Source: Bacillota bacterium (GTDB taxonomy: Bacteria > Bacillota > Dethiobacteria > DTU022 > JAAZDU01). From it: DNA of 6,311 nt. This document shows, one piece after another, positions 1-5,226 of the stretch (positions are counted from its first letter, which is position 1; every line of letters begins with the position of its first letter). The translations under genes and the position numbers were made by a program. Location: NCBI GenBank assembly GCA_012512665.1, contig JAAZDU010000327.1, positions 1 to 6,311 of the forward strand, given 5' to 3'. Under the pieces are notes generated by a model, which did no database searches, was not told the origin of the DNA, and saw only the letters and a list, made by a program, of their open reading frames with translations.

Positions 1-1062
1 GCCTCTGCCCCTATAAAAGACTGGCAAACTGTTCTTTCTACTAATTTTTTTATAAAGCAACTCTTCATCTTTTTCCAGCTCATCTTCTTCTTTGCAGTGT
101 GGGCAAATAATTCGTATTAATCGCTGAGATACCACACCAACCAATGATGATACCAAAAGAAAAGGTTCAACACCCATATCTAGCAATCTTGTTACAGCCC
201 TCGGTGCATCGTTTGTATGTAAAGTAGAAAATACCAGGTGCCCTGTTAGAGCTGCCCTAGCAGCAATTTCCGCTGTCTCAGCATCGCGTATTTCCCCAAC
301 CATGATTATGTTGGGGTCCTGCCTTAATATAGCCCGCAAGCAATTGGCAAAAGTTTGTTTAATCTTGTTATTTATCTGCACCTGATTAATACCAGGTAAT
401 CTATATTCAACAGGATCTTCGATTGTAATGATATTCTTTTCTGCACTATTAATGTGGTTTAATGTGGAATACAATGTGGTCGTCTTCCCGCACCCAGTGG
501 GGCCAGTTACCAAAATCATGCCAAAAGAGTTATGCAAAAAACTGAGGTAACGCTGGAGATTATCTTTTTGAAAACCCAATTTATTGATTGGCATATCAAT
601 TTTATGAGGATCTAGTATCCGCAATACTACTTTTTCTCCATAAATGGTGGGCATAGTTGAGACACGAATATTTAACAATCTATCTTGCCATTTAAACTGG
701 AAATTTGCATCCTGAGGAAGCCTTTTTTCAGCTATGTCCATCCCTGCTAAAATTTTAATACGCGAAGTAACAAGAAGCAAAACATCTTTAGGAATGGGAG
801 CTACATCGTACAGAACACCATCTATTCGTAAGCGCACTCGCAAATTATTTTCTGTAGGTTCTAAATGAATATCGCTTGCACCCTGGCTAGCTGCCTGGTG
901 CAGCAAAGAATTTACCATTTGTACAACAGAATTATCATTAGATTCCAAGGGTGCTGCCCCTTTTGCCTGGTCAATCCTTTTTTCTTTTTTTTGCTGAGCT
1001 TTAGAAATAGCGCCTGCTTCAACCAGCAGTTTCCCAAGCCTTCTGTAAGGAGCTTTAATCAA
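1..1062 (-). CDS. pilB: Type IV pilus / type II secretion assembly ATPase PilB/GspE (partial, C-terminus off the left edge)
   Basis: Hexameric cytoplasmic ATPase that drives pilin assembly at the inner face of the membrane. 354 codons are visible, with no stop before the edge. Motifs in order: ASDIHLEP at 62-69, Walker A GPTGCGKTT at 187-195, Asp box IEDPVE at 214-219, Walker B region IIMVGEIRD at 252-260, His box around TGHLVFSTLHT (His275, His282), and CPHC at 320-323, the first half of the zinc tetracysteine; the second pair would lie beyond the window. The start is TTG at 1062: an in-frame TGA lies only two codons upstream, and a strong Shine-Dalgarno GAGGTGA sits 6 nt before it. It follows aroE by 16 nt, probably in the same transcript. 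Oddity: the N-terminus keeps only an RLGKLLVEAGAI remnant (8-19) of an MshEN-type domain, then passes directly to the ATPase core near residue 45, so about 100 or more residues usual in PilB are missing. ComGA and some GspE-like ATPases are similarly short. Identity as a PilB/GspE ATPase is very secure; the exact paralogue is less so. Confidence 0.95.
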   Translation of the reverse strand, partial: MIKAPYRRLGKLLVEAGAISKAQQKKEKRIDQAKGAAPLESNDNSVVQMVNSLLHQAASQGASDIHLEPTENNLRVRLRIDGVLYDVAPIPKDVLLLVTSRIKILAGMDIAEKRLPQDANFQFKWQDRLLNIRVSTMPTIYGEKVVLRILDPHKIDMPINKLGFQKDNLQRYLSFLHNSFGMILVTGPTGCGKTTTLYSTLNHINSAEKNIITIEDPVEYRLPGINQVQINNKIKQTFANCLRAILRQDPNIIMVGEIRDAETAEIAARAALTGHLVFSTLHTNDAPRAVTRLLDMGVEPFLLVSSLVGVVSQRLIRIICPHCKEEDELEKDEELLYKKISRKNSLPVFYRGRG

Positions 1063-1068
1063 GGCATA

Positions 1069-1075
1069 TCACCTC
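1069..1075 (-). promoter_or_regulatory. Ribosome binding site of pilB
   Basis: The minus strand reads GAGGTGA, seven bases fully complementary to the 16S rRNA tail, 6 nt before the TTG start at 1062. Its last three bases are also the in-frame TGA that rules out an upstream start. An ATG at 1067-1065 is followed at once by CCT TGA and is only 1 nt from the Shine-Dalgarno, so it is not a credible start. Confidence 0.8.
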
Positions 1076-1093
1076 GAGCTAATCTCGAGCTAA
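1072..1093. repeat. 11-bp tandem duplication at the aroE/pilB junction
   Basis: Two adjacent 11-bp units, CCTCGAGCTAA (1072-1082) and TCTCGAGCTAA (1083-1093), match at 10 of 11 positions. On the coding strand the first unit encountered encodes the last residues of AroE; the second supplies the aroE TAG stop and the start of the pilB Shine-Dalgarno. The unit length is not a multiple of three, so the duplication changes the aroE reading frame at its end. Confidence 0.85.
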
Positions 1094-1939
1094 GGATTTT
1101 ACTAAAGCATTTTCCATGATTTTTTGCGGCGCAGGGAGACCAGTAAATATTTCAAAGGCCTTGATCCCCTGCCCTAACAGCATGTCAAGCCCATTTATAG
1201 CTTGAACATTTTGATTTTGAGCCCACATTAAAAATTGACTAAGAGGAGGGTTATAGCGAAGATCAATTACTCCTTTAATACTTTCAGAAATTTTAGCTGG
1301 CATAAGACCTAGCTCAAAGGGATCAATGCTGAGGGCATTAATAATAATACTAGCATCTGCTAACTCATTATTTAAATATTCTCTCGTTAAGGGAAAGACC
1401 TTTATCTCAGGTATATTTAATTCATCTTTTTTAAAAAGATGTATTAATTCTTGAGCCCTGGAATAGCTTCTGTTAAATATCGCAAGAGAATTTACACCGC
1501 TTTTTAATAGAGCCAAAGAAACAGCTTTTGCTGCTCCTCCAGCTCCTAAAAGGCATATTTTGCCTATCAGATTTTCTTTACTAAAATTTTTATTTAAAAG
1601 GTATTGAAAACCATATACATCCGTATTAAAGCCGTGCAACTTACCGTCAATGTTTTTTATGGTATTGACAGCGCCTAAAGAATTGGCTTCCGGTGATAAG
1701 CAATCTAAAAAAGATATAACAGCTTCCTTATGGGGAGCTGTAACATTAACGCCAACAAAACCTAATGGCACCAGGGCCTTTAAAATTGTTGCTAGTTCGG
1801 AATGCTTTACGTCAAAAGCAAGATAACAAAAATTTAATTTTAAGGCTTCAAAAGCTGCATTATGCATGGCCGGAGAAAGGGATTGGCGCACCGGGCTACC
1901 TAAAAGCCCCAGTAATTTTGTTTCAGCATCCAAACGCAC
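1079..1939 (-). CDS. aroE: Shikimate dehydrogenase (NADP+)
   Basis: Catalyses NADPH-dependent reduction of 3-dehydroshikimate to shikimate, the fourth step of the shikimate pathway, in the cytosol. 286 residues, a normal length for the family. Visible motifs: shikimate-binding serines in the segment GSPVRQSLSPAMHN (14-27), NVTAPHK with catalytic Lys71, GAVNT (89-93), NTD with Asp107, the nucleotide-binding loop GAGGAAKAV (132-140), NRSYSRA (156-162) whose Arg/Ser/Arg pattern fits NADP preference, DLRYNPP (226-232), and the C-terminal GLDMLLGQGIKAFEIFTG segment (250-267). The loop usually reading NxTPxGM is NALSIDPF here (201-208), a divergent form. Start is GTG at 1939, chosen because AGGAGT stands 8 nt upstream and a good promoter lies just before it. 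The stop TAG lies 16 nt ahead of pilB. Gene identity is secure; the close pairing with a pilus ATPase suggests co-transcription rather than shared function. Confidence 0.96.
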   Translation of the reverse strand: MRLDAETKLLGLLGSPVRQSLSPAMHNAAFEALKLNFCYLAFDVKHSELATILKALVPLGFVGVNVTAPHKEAVISFLDCLSPEANSLGAVNTIKNIDGKLHGFNTDVYGFQYLLNKNFSKENLIGKICLLGAGGAAKAVSLALLKSGVNSLAIFNRSYSRAQELIHLFKKDELNIPEIKVFPLTREYLNNELADASIIINALSIDPFELGLMPAKISESIKGVIDLRYNPPLSQFLMWAQNQNVQAINGLDMLLGQGIKAFEIFTGLPAPQKIMENALVKSLARD

Positions 1940-1947
1940 TCTCTATC

Positions 1948-1953
1948 ACTCCT
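1948..1953 (-). promoter_or_regulatory. Ribosome binding site of aroE
   Basis: The minus strand reads AGGAGT, 8 nt before the GTG start at 1939. This spacing decides the GTG as start and makes the inferred 5' untranslated leader only about 20 nt long. Confidence 0.75.
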
Positions 1954-1965
1954 ACTGCAAACTCG

Positions 1966-1994
1966 ACTTTAACACTTTACAAAAAAAATGTCAA
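1966..1994 (-). promoter_or_regulatory. Predicted vegetative sigma-factor promoter of aroE-pilB
   Basis: On the minus strand a perfect -35 box TTGACA (1994-1989) is followed after exactly 17 nt by TAAAGT (1971-1966, 4 of 6 to TATAAT), preceded by TGT that matches the extended -10 TGn. The spacer begins with a run of eight T. Transcription would start near 1959, about 20 nt before the aroE GTG. Inferred from consensus only. Confidence 0.65.
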
Positions 1995-2002
1995 TACATT
2001 TA

Positions 2003-2032
2003 TTGTAAATATTTCAATATTAAGGTGATACT
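2003..2032 (+). promoter_or_regulatory. Candidate rightward promoter (distal) for the prepilin peptidase gene
   Basis: TTGTAA (2003-2008, 4 of 6 to TTGACA) and GATACT (2027-2032, 4 of 6 to TATAAT) are separated by 18 nt. The -35 box overlaps the right arm of the CAATA/TATTG palindrome, back to back with the aroE -35 box. Matches of this quality arise easily by chance in AT-rich DNA. Confidence 0.3.
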
Positions 2033-2091
2033 AGAAAGAATATTCAAGATATATAGAGGATATAGCTGTTTTATATAGAATAAAGTAAATA

Positions 2092-2097
2092 TATAAT
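2092..2097 (+). promoter_or_regulatory. Candidate -10 box (proximal) for the prepilin peptidase gene
   Basis: A perfect TATAAT lies 15 nt before the TTG at 2113. The hexamer 17 nt upstream (TTTTAT) is only a 3 of 6 match to a -35 box. Start of transcription would be near 2104, which leaves almost no leader for a TTG start at 2113 but about 48 nt for the in-frame TTG at 2152. Confidence 0.35.
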
Positions 2098-2112
2098 AAA
2101 AATATATTTCTG

Positions 2113-2778
2113 TTGGATATAACAACAATAAACAACGGAGCAAGAATAGCCTTGCATATTTGTTACCAAATACTAGCAGTCTTAATAGGACTAATTTTAG
2201 GCAGGTTTTTGAGAAAAGTTTTTTTTCGCGTGGCAAAGAAAAGTGTACCCAAATTACCACAACTACATCCTTTTTTAGATATAACTATTGCTGCTATTTT
2301 TTTAATCTGCCTTAAGCATTTTAACTTTACCCTGTTATTTTTTAAATATTGTACTATTTTAACCATATTGGCAATTATCTCTTTTATTGACTTAAAAGTT
2401 AGTATCATTCCCAATCTTTTCGTCTTAGCCCTGGCAGTCTGGGGTGTGTTTTGGCAATTTGTTTACCCCGAATTTACATTAGCAAAGGCTTTTCTCGGTT
2501 TTTTGATTAGCGGGATTATTTTCATAGTCATTGATATCTTGAGCAGAGGCGGTATGGGCGCTGGCGATATTAAGCTGATAGCTGTACTGGGCTTTCTTAC
2601 TGGCTGGCCAAATATTTTGTATGTCATATTCTTGGCCTTTGTTCTGGGAGCTGTGGCTGGAATTATTCTTATTATGGCCAGGAAAAAAACAAAAAAAGAC
2701 ACTATCCCCTTTGCACCCTTTATAGCCATAGCATTTCTAATCACCACTTTATGGGGAATGCCCTTTTTTGTCAGTTAA
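2113..2778 (+). CDS. Prepilin peptidase (A24 family) lacking the N-terminal methylation domain
   Basis: Integral-membrane aspartic protease that removes the leader of type IV prepilins (PilD/ComC family). The frame gives 221 residues with several hydrophobic segments (about 18-30, 55-92, 101-118, 127-141, 155-187, 202-220). The catalytic Asps are present: Asp93 in FIDLKVSIIPN and Asp152 in the GxGD signature GMGAGDIKL. IPFAPFIAIA (198-207) matches the conserved late segment. The DiS_P_DiS region that normally holds two CxxC pairs and supports N-methylation is gone: after ILAVLIGLILGRFLRKVFFR (20-39) only a short linker leads to the peptidase core, and the cysteines present (17, 66, 80) form no pair. 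TTG at 2113 has no Shine-Dalgarno; TTG at 2152 has GGAG 11 nt upstream and may be the true start, giving 208 residues without losing any motif. It is transcribed alone, divergent from aroE-pilB and convergent with the ApgM-like gene. Confidence 0.9.
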   Translation: MDITTINNGARIALHICYQILAVLIGLILGRFLRKVFFRVAKKSVPKLPQLHPFLDITIAAIFLICLKHFNFTLLFFKYCTILTILAIISFIDLKVSIIPNLFVLALAVWGVFWQFVYPEFTLAKAFLGFLISGIIFIVIDILSRGGMGAGDIKLIAVLGFLTGWPNILYVIFLAFVLGAVAGIILIMARKKTKKDTIPFAPFIAIAFLITTLWGMPFFVS

Positions 2779-2779
2779 C

Positions 2780-2801
2780 GCTTATTTCCCAGGAAAAAAG
2801 C
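2780..2801. terminator. Hairpin between convergent genes, possible bidirectional terminator
   Basis: GCTTATTTCC (2780-2789) and GGAAAAAAGC (2792-2801) pair over ten positions with one mismatch around a very short loop. It begins 1 nt after the prepilin peptidase stop and abuts the ApgM-like gene's stop on the other strand. No separate U-run follows it in either direction and much of the stem is A-T, so termination strength is doubtful. Confidence 0.45.
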
Positions 2802-4016
2802 TTACCGTGTATTGTTAGTTAAGCAAAAAAAATCCATCAAACGAAATCCCTCTTCAATATACATCCCTGCAGCTTTTGCAGTTAGCTCGTGAAAAGAATT
2901 ACCCTTACCAGGCTTACTTTTCTGGTAAATAAAAAAGGGAACCTCTTCGGAAGTATGGGTGCGCAGAGATACAGGTGTATAGTGGTCCGCCAAGACCATG
3001 ACTTTATAGTCACTATATCTGTCCAGACCCCTTTTTAACGTCCCTAAAACATATTCATCAATTTTTTCAATGGCTTCTACTTTATCCCGTACATTCCCCT
3101 GGTGCCCGGCCTCATCGGGAGCTTCTATATGGATAAATACAAAATCATTCCCTCTTTCTAGAGCAGCCAGGGCTTCTTCAGCCTTCCCCCGGTAATTAGT
3201 ATGTAAATTTCCAGTAGCCCCCTCAACATCGATTACCTCTAAACCAATACATAAGCCCATCCCCTTAATTAGATCCACCGCGGAAATAACGGCACCCTTT
3301 AGTCCATACTTATCCGTAAAAGGGACTAAAGACGGTTTTTTGCCCTGCCCCCATAACCAAATTGAATTAGCAACCTTATTCCCCTTCTTTTTACGGTTAA
3401 TATTAACAGCAGAAAAGGGAAGAATAGTATTACTTTTTTCCATTAATTTTAGCAAAACCGAAGCTCCTTCACCTCTTGGAAGATAATCTTTAATTTTTTG
3501 GTTATGAATATCATGAGGTGGGGTCAATTGAAGGTTATTCGGCCCTTTTTTCAAGACCATTAGATGTCGATAGCTTATCCCCGGAAAAAATGATAACTGT
3601 TCTGATGCAAGCTCCTTTGCTAATTCACCTATAAGAATCTTGGCCTCCTGGGTCGATATTTCCCCTGCGCTATAGTCAAGCATTTGCTTTTCAACAAATG
3701 ACTCATCATCTGAAAGAGTGACAAAATTGCATCGAAAGGCAACATCTTCCTCGCCAAGTTCAATCCCCATACTAATCGCTTCAAAAGGAGATCTGCCAGT
3801 ATAATACTTTACAGGATCGTATCCTAAAATTGATAGGTTTGCCACATCACTTCCCGGTTGGCACCCTTCCGGCACCGTTTTTACAAGTCCCAGCACACCA
3901 TTAGACGCCAATTGATCCATAAAAGGTTTGCGGGCATAGTGAAGGGGAGTTTGCCCCCCCAGCTCACGCCTGCCATAGTCAGGCATTCCGTCTCCTACGA
4001 TTACAACATACTTCAA
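2802..4016 (-). CDS. ApgM-family protein: 2,3-bisphosphoglycerate-independent phosphoglycerate mutase or predicted homoserine kinase
   Basis: Member of the alkaline-phosphatase superfamily, in the ApgM-type (archaeal-like) branch. 404 residues, full length. Visible metal and catalytic residues: VGDGMPD with Asp9, GSDVANLSILGYDP with probable nucleophile Ser56, PPHDIHN (166-172), EAPDEAGH with Asp301 and His305, LADHYTP with Asp344 and His345, and RTHTSEEVPF with His354. The family role is interconversion of 3- and 2-phosphoglycerate. Segments such as NSIWLWGQG (217-225) and GATGNLHTNYRGKAE (266-280) resemble the bacterial subgroup modelled as a proposed homoserine kinase (TIGR02535), so the substrate is uncertain. 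Start is TTG at 4016; MKYVVIVGDGM is the typical family N-terminus, while AAGGAG stands 11 nt upstream, a long spacing. It lies 33 nt after yraN and is the last gene of the lepB-side operon. Confidence 0.88.
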   Translation of the reverse strand: MKYVVIVGDGMPDYGRRELGGQTPLHYARKPFMDQLASNGVLGLVKTVPEGCQPGSDVANLSILGYDPVKYYTGRSPFEAISMGIELGEEDVAFRCNFVTLSDDESFVEKQMLDYSAGEISTQEAKILIGELAKELASEQLSFFPGISYRHLMVLKKGPNNLQLTPPHDIHNQKIKDYLPRGEGASVLLKLMEKSNTILPFSAVNINRKKKGNKVANSIWLWGQGKKPSLVPFTDKYGLKGAVISAVDLIKGMGLCIGLEVIDVEGATGNLHTNYRGKAEEALAALERGNDFVFIHIEAPDEAGHQGNVRDKVEAIEKIDEYVLGTLKRGLDRYSDYKVMVLADHYTPVSLRTHTSEEVPFFIYQKSKPGKGNSFHELTAKAAGMYIEEGFRLMDFFCLTNNTR

Positions 4017-4027
4017 AATTAACTCAG

Positions 4028-4033
4028 CTCCTT
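4028..4033 (-). promoter_or_regulatory. Ribosome binding site of the ApgM-like gene
   Basis: The minus strand reads AAGGAG, 11 nt before the TTG at 4016. The spacing is longer than usual, but no other start fits the family N-terminus. Confidence 0.5.
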
Positions 4034-4049
4034 GCTGTAAACTGCTGTT

Positions 4050-4415
4050 TCAAAAAGCGGATGTAATATGGCGAATTTCCTGTATTATCCCTGCTTCTTT
4101 ATTTACCTGGATTGCGATGACATCAAAACGACAACTTTTATTATTAATATTATAGCAGGAAAGAAAATAGCCAGCTAGGCGCCTTAACTTTTTTTGTTTG
4201 CGCCAGTCAACTGATTCCTCAGGTAAACCAAAGGAATAACCTCTTCTCGTCCTTACTTCAACAAAAACAAGGTGCGTTTTATCTTCTGCTATTAAATCTA
4301 TTTCACCTAAAGGGCAGGAAAAGTTTCTAAAAATAATGCGATAACCTTTTTTACGGAGATAATTAGCGGCTGTCTCCTCCCCCAGCTTGCCTAATTCTTT
4401 CTTACTGATAAACAA
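4050..4415 (-). CDS. yraN: UPF0102 family protein YraN (predicted endonuclease-like fold)
   Basis: Small conserved protein of the UPF0102/YraN family; its molecular role is not firmly established, although the fold is that of restriction-endonuclease-like (PD-(D/E)XK) nucleases. 121 residues, typical length. Visible signatures: KLGEETAANYLRKKGY (10-25), GEIDLIAED (37-45) with Asp40, FVEVRTRRG (51-59) where Glu53 and Arg55 stand in the ExK position (Arg instead of the usual Lys), RFDVIAI (96-102) and the characteristic C-terminal IRHITSAF. Start is TTG at 4415, with GGAGGG 6 nt upstream. That Shine-Dalgarno is made by the two last glycine codons of rnhB, and only 3 nt separate the genes, so translation is likely coupled. 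The rnhB-yraN pairing is a common Firmicutes arrangement. Confidence 0.93.
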   Translation of the reverse strand: MFISKKELGKLGEETAANYLRKKGYRIIFRNFSCPLGEIDLIAEDKTHLVFVEVRTRRGYSFGLPEESVDWRKQKKLRRLAGYFLSCYNINNKSCRFDVIAIQVNKEAGIIQEIRHITSAF

Positions 4416-4418
4416 AAG

Positions 4419-5207
4419 TTACCCTCCAAAAATTTTTTTTATAAAAGATCTGCGGTGTACAGGGCTGGGGCCTAATTTTAACAAAGCTTTTTTATGTTCG
4501 CTGGTAGGATATCCTTTATTTTTTTGAAAATTATAAGCGGGGTATTGGGTATGTATTTTTTCCATTAGCCTGTCACGTGTAACCTTTGCCATCACTGAGG
4601 CAGCAGCAATACTTAAGCTTCTGCTATCGCCCTTAAGAACCTTTTCATGCAGTATGGAAGATTCAGGAAGAGTAAAACCATCTATTAAGGCCATCTCGGG
4701 GGTAGGGGAGAGTTTTTCTAAAGACTGTTTCATAGCCAGCAATGAAGCCCTATGTATATTTATTCTATCTATAACGACCTGATCAACAATAGCTACAGAA
4801 ACACCCACAGCTCTTTTCATAATTATCTCATAAAGCTCGTCCCTTTTAGCAGTAGAAATTTTTTTAGAATCTTTTAAGCCTTGAAAAAACAACTCTTCAC
4901 CCCGGGGTAAAATAACAGCAGCTGTTACCACAGGACCTGCTAAGGACCCCCTGCCGGCTTCATCAACGCCAGCTATTAAATTGTAACCTCTACAAAAGTA
5001 TATTTCTTCTATCTGTAGAAGTTCTTTTAATCTTTTACTCTCTAACTCTTTTTGCCTTTCTCGATCCCTATATCTAGTTAAAGCTTTTATTACTCCTTTT
5101 CTTTTGTCCTGCCTAATACTATTAAGAAAATCATCGCTTACTGCACCACTTTTTAATATTGCCTCTATTTCTGCAACAGTTTTATGTAAAGCGTTCAAGC
5201 GTATCAA
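4419..5207 (-). CDS. rnhB: Ribonuclease HII
   Basis: Cleaves the RNA strand of RNA-DNA hybrids and nicks at single ribonucleotides embedded in DNA. 262 residues. An N-terminal region of about 70 residues rich in charged residues, typical of Firmicutes RnhB, precedes the catalytic core. The core starts at LIAGVDEAGRGSLAGPVV with Asp82 and Glu83, followed by LKDSKKIS (111-118), IDG with Asp176, KGDSRSLSIAAASVMAKVTRD with Asp194, and KGYPTSEH (231-238); the four acidic active-site residues are all present. The longest frame starts with TTG at 5207, but the nearest Shine-Dalgarno, GGAAGG (5213-5208), touches it directly; TTG at 5198, three codons later, is 9 nt from that site and may be the real start. 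I keep the longer frame because only three residues differ. It lies 19 nt after rbgA. Confidence 0.96.
   Translation of the reverse strand: MIRLNALHKTVAEIEAILKSGAVSDDFLNSIRQDKRKGVIKALTRYRDRERQKELESKRLKELLQIEEIYFCRGYNLIAGVDEAGRGSLAGPVVTAAVILPRGEELFFQGLKDSKKISTAKRDELYEIIMKRAVGVSVAIVDQVVIDRINIHRASLLAMKQSLEKLSPTPEMALIDGFTLPESSILHEKVLKGDSRSLSIAAASVMAKVTRDRLMEKIHTQYPAYNFQKNKGYPTSEHKKALLKLGPSPVHRRSFIKKIFGG
4422..4427 (-). promoter_or_regulatory. Ribosome binding site of yraN inside the rnhB end
   Basis: The minus strand GGAGGG, encoding the last two glycines of RnhB, lies 6 nt before the yraN TTG at 4415. It fixes the TTG as start and ties yraN translation to rnhB. Confidence 0.75.
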
Positions 5208-5226
5208 CCTTCCAGGAGATTATCTA

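Larger units (their letters stand above)
1940..2112. other. AT-rich divergent intergenic region between aroE and the prepilin peptidase gene
   Basis: This 173-bp stretch has no credible coding frame. It holds the aroE promoter and ribosome binding site on the left, a small palindrome CAATA-catt-TATTG (1992-2005), and candidate rightward promoter boxes: TTGTAA (2003-2008) with GATACT (2027-2032) at 18 nt, and a perfect TATAAT at 2092-2097. Its A+T content is clearly higher than that of the flanking genes. Confidence 0.7.

Noticed and set aside
1073..1090. Two CTCGAG (XhoI-like) sites as a sign of a cloning scar
   Set aside because: They belong to an 11-bp tandem repeat inside coherent coding and Shine-Dalgarno sequence; no linker or vector sequence is present.
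865..1119. Plus-strand open frame of 84 codons
   Set aside because: It lies antisense to pilB and the aroE end, and its product has no recognisable motif; the minus-strand frame shows clear PilB motifs.
1765..2078. Two overlapping plus-strand frames (87 and 70 codons)
   Set aside because: Both are shadows of the aroE 5' end running into the AT-rich promoter region; no ribosome binding site or family resemblance.
2041..2110. Repeated TATATAGA and similar AT-rich words as an operator array
   Set aside because: They are low-complexity matches expected in a stretch this rich in A and T; spacing is irregular and no clear symmetry was found.
2000..2747. Minus-strand frames opposite the prepilin peptidase gene (86, 83 and 94 codons)
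   Set aside because: They mirror hydrophobic codons of a gene with intact catalytic motifs on the plus strand and show no motif of their own.
4248..4262. YraN Glu-Val-Arg instead of Glu-Val-Lys as a dead active site
   Set aside because: I recall Arg at this position in other Firmicutes UPF0102 proteins, and the family's activity is not well enough defined to call it inactive.
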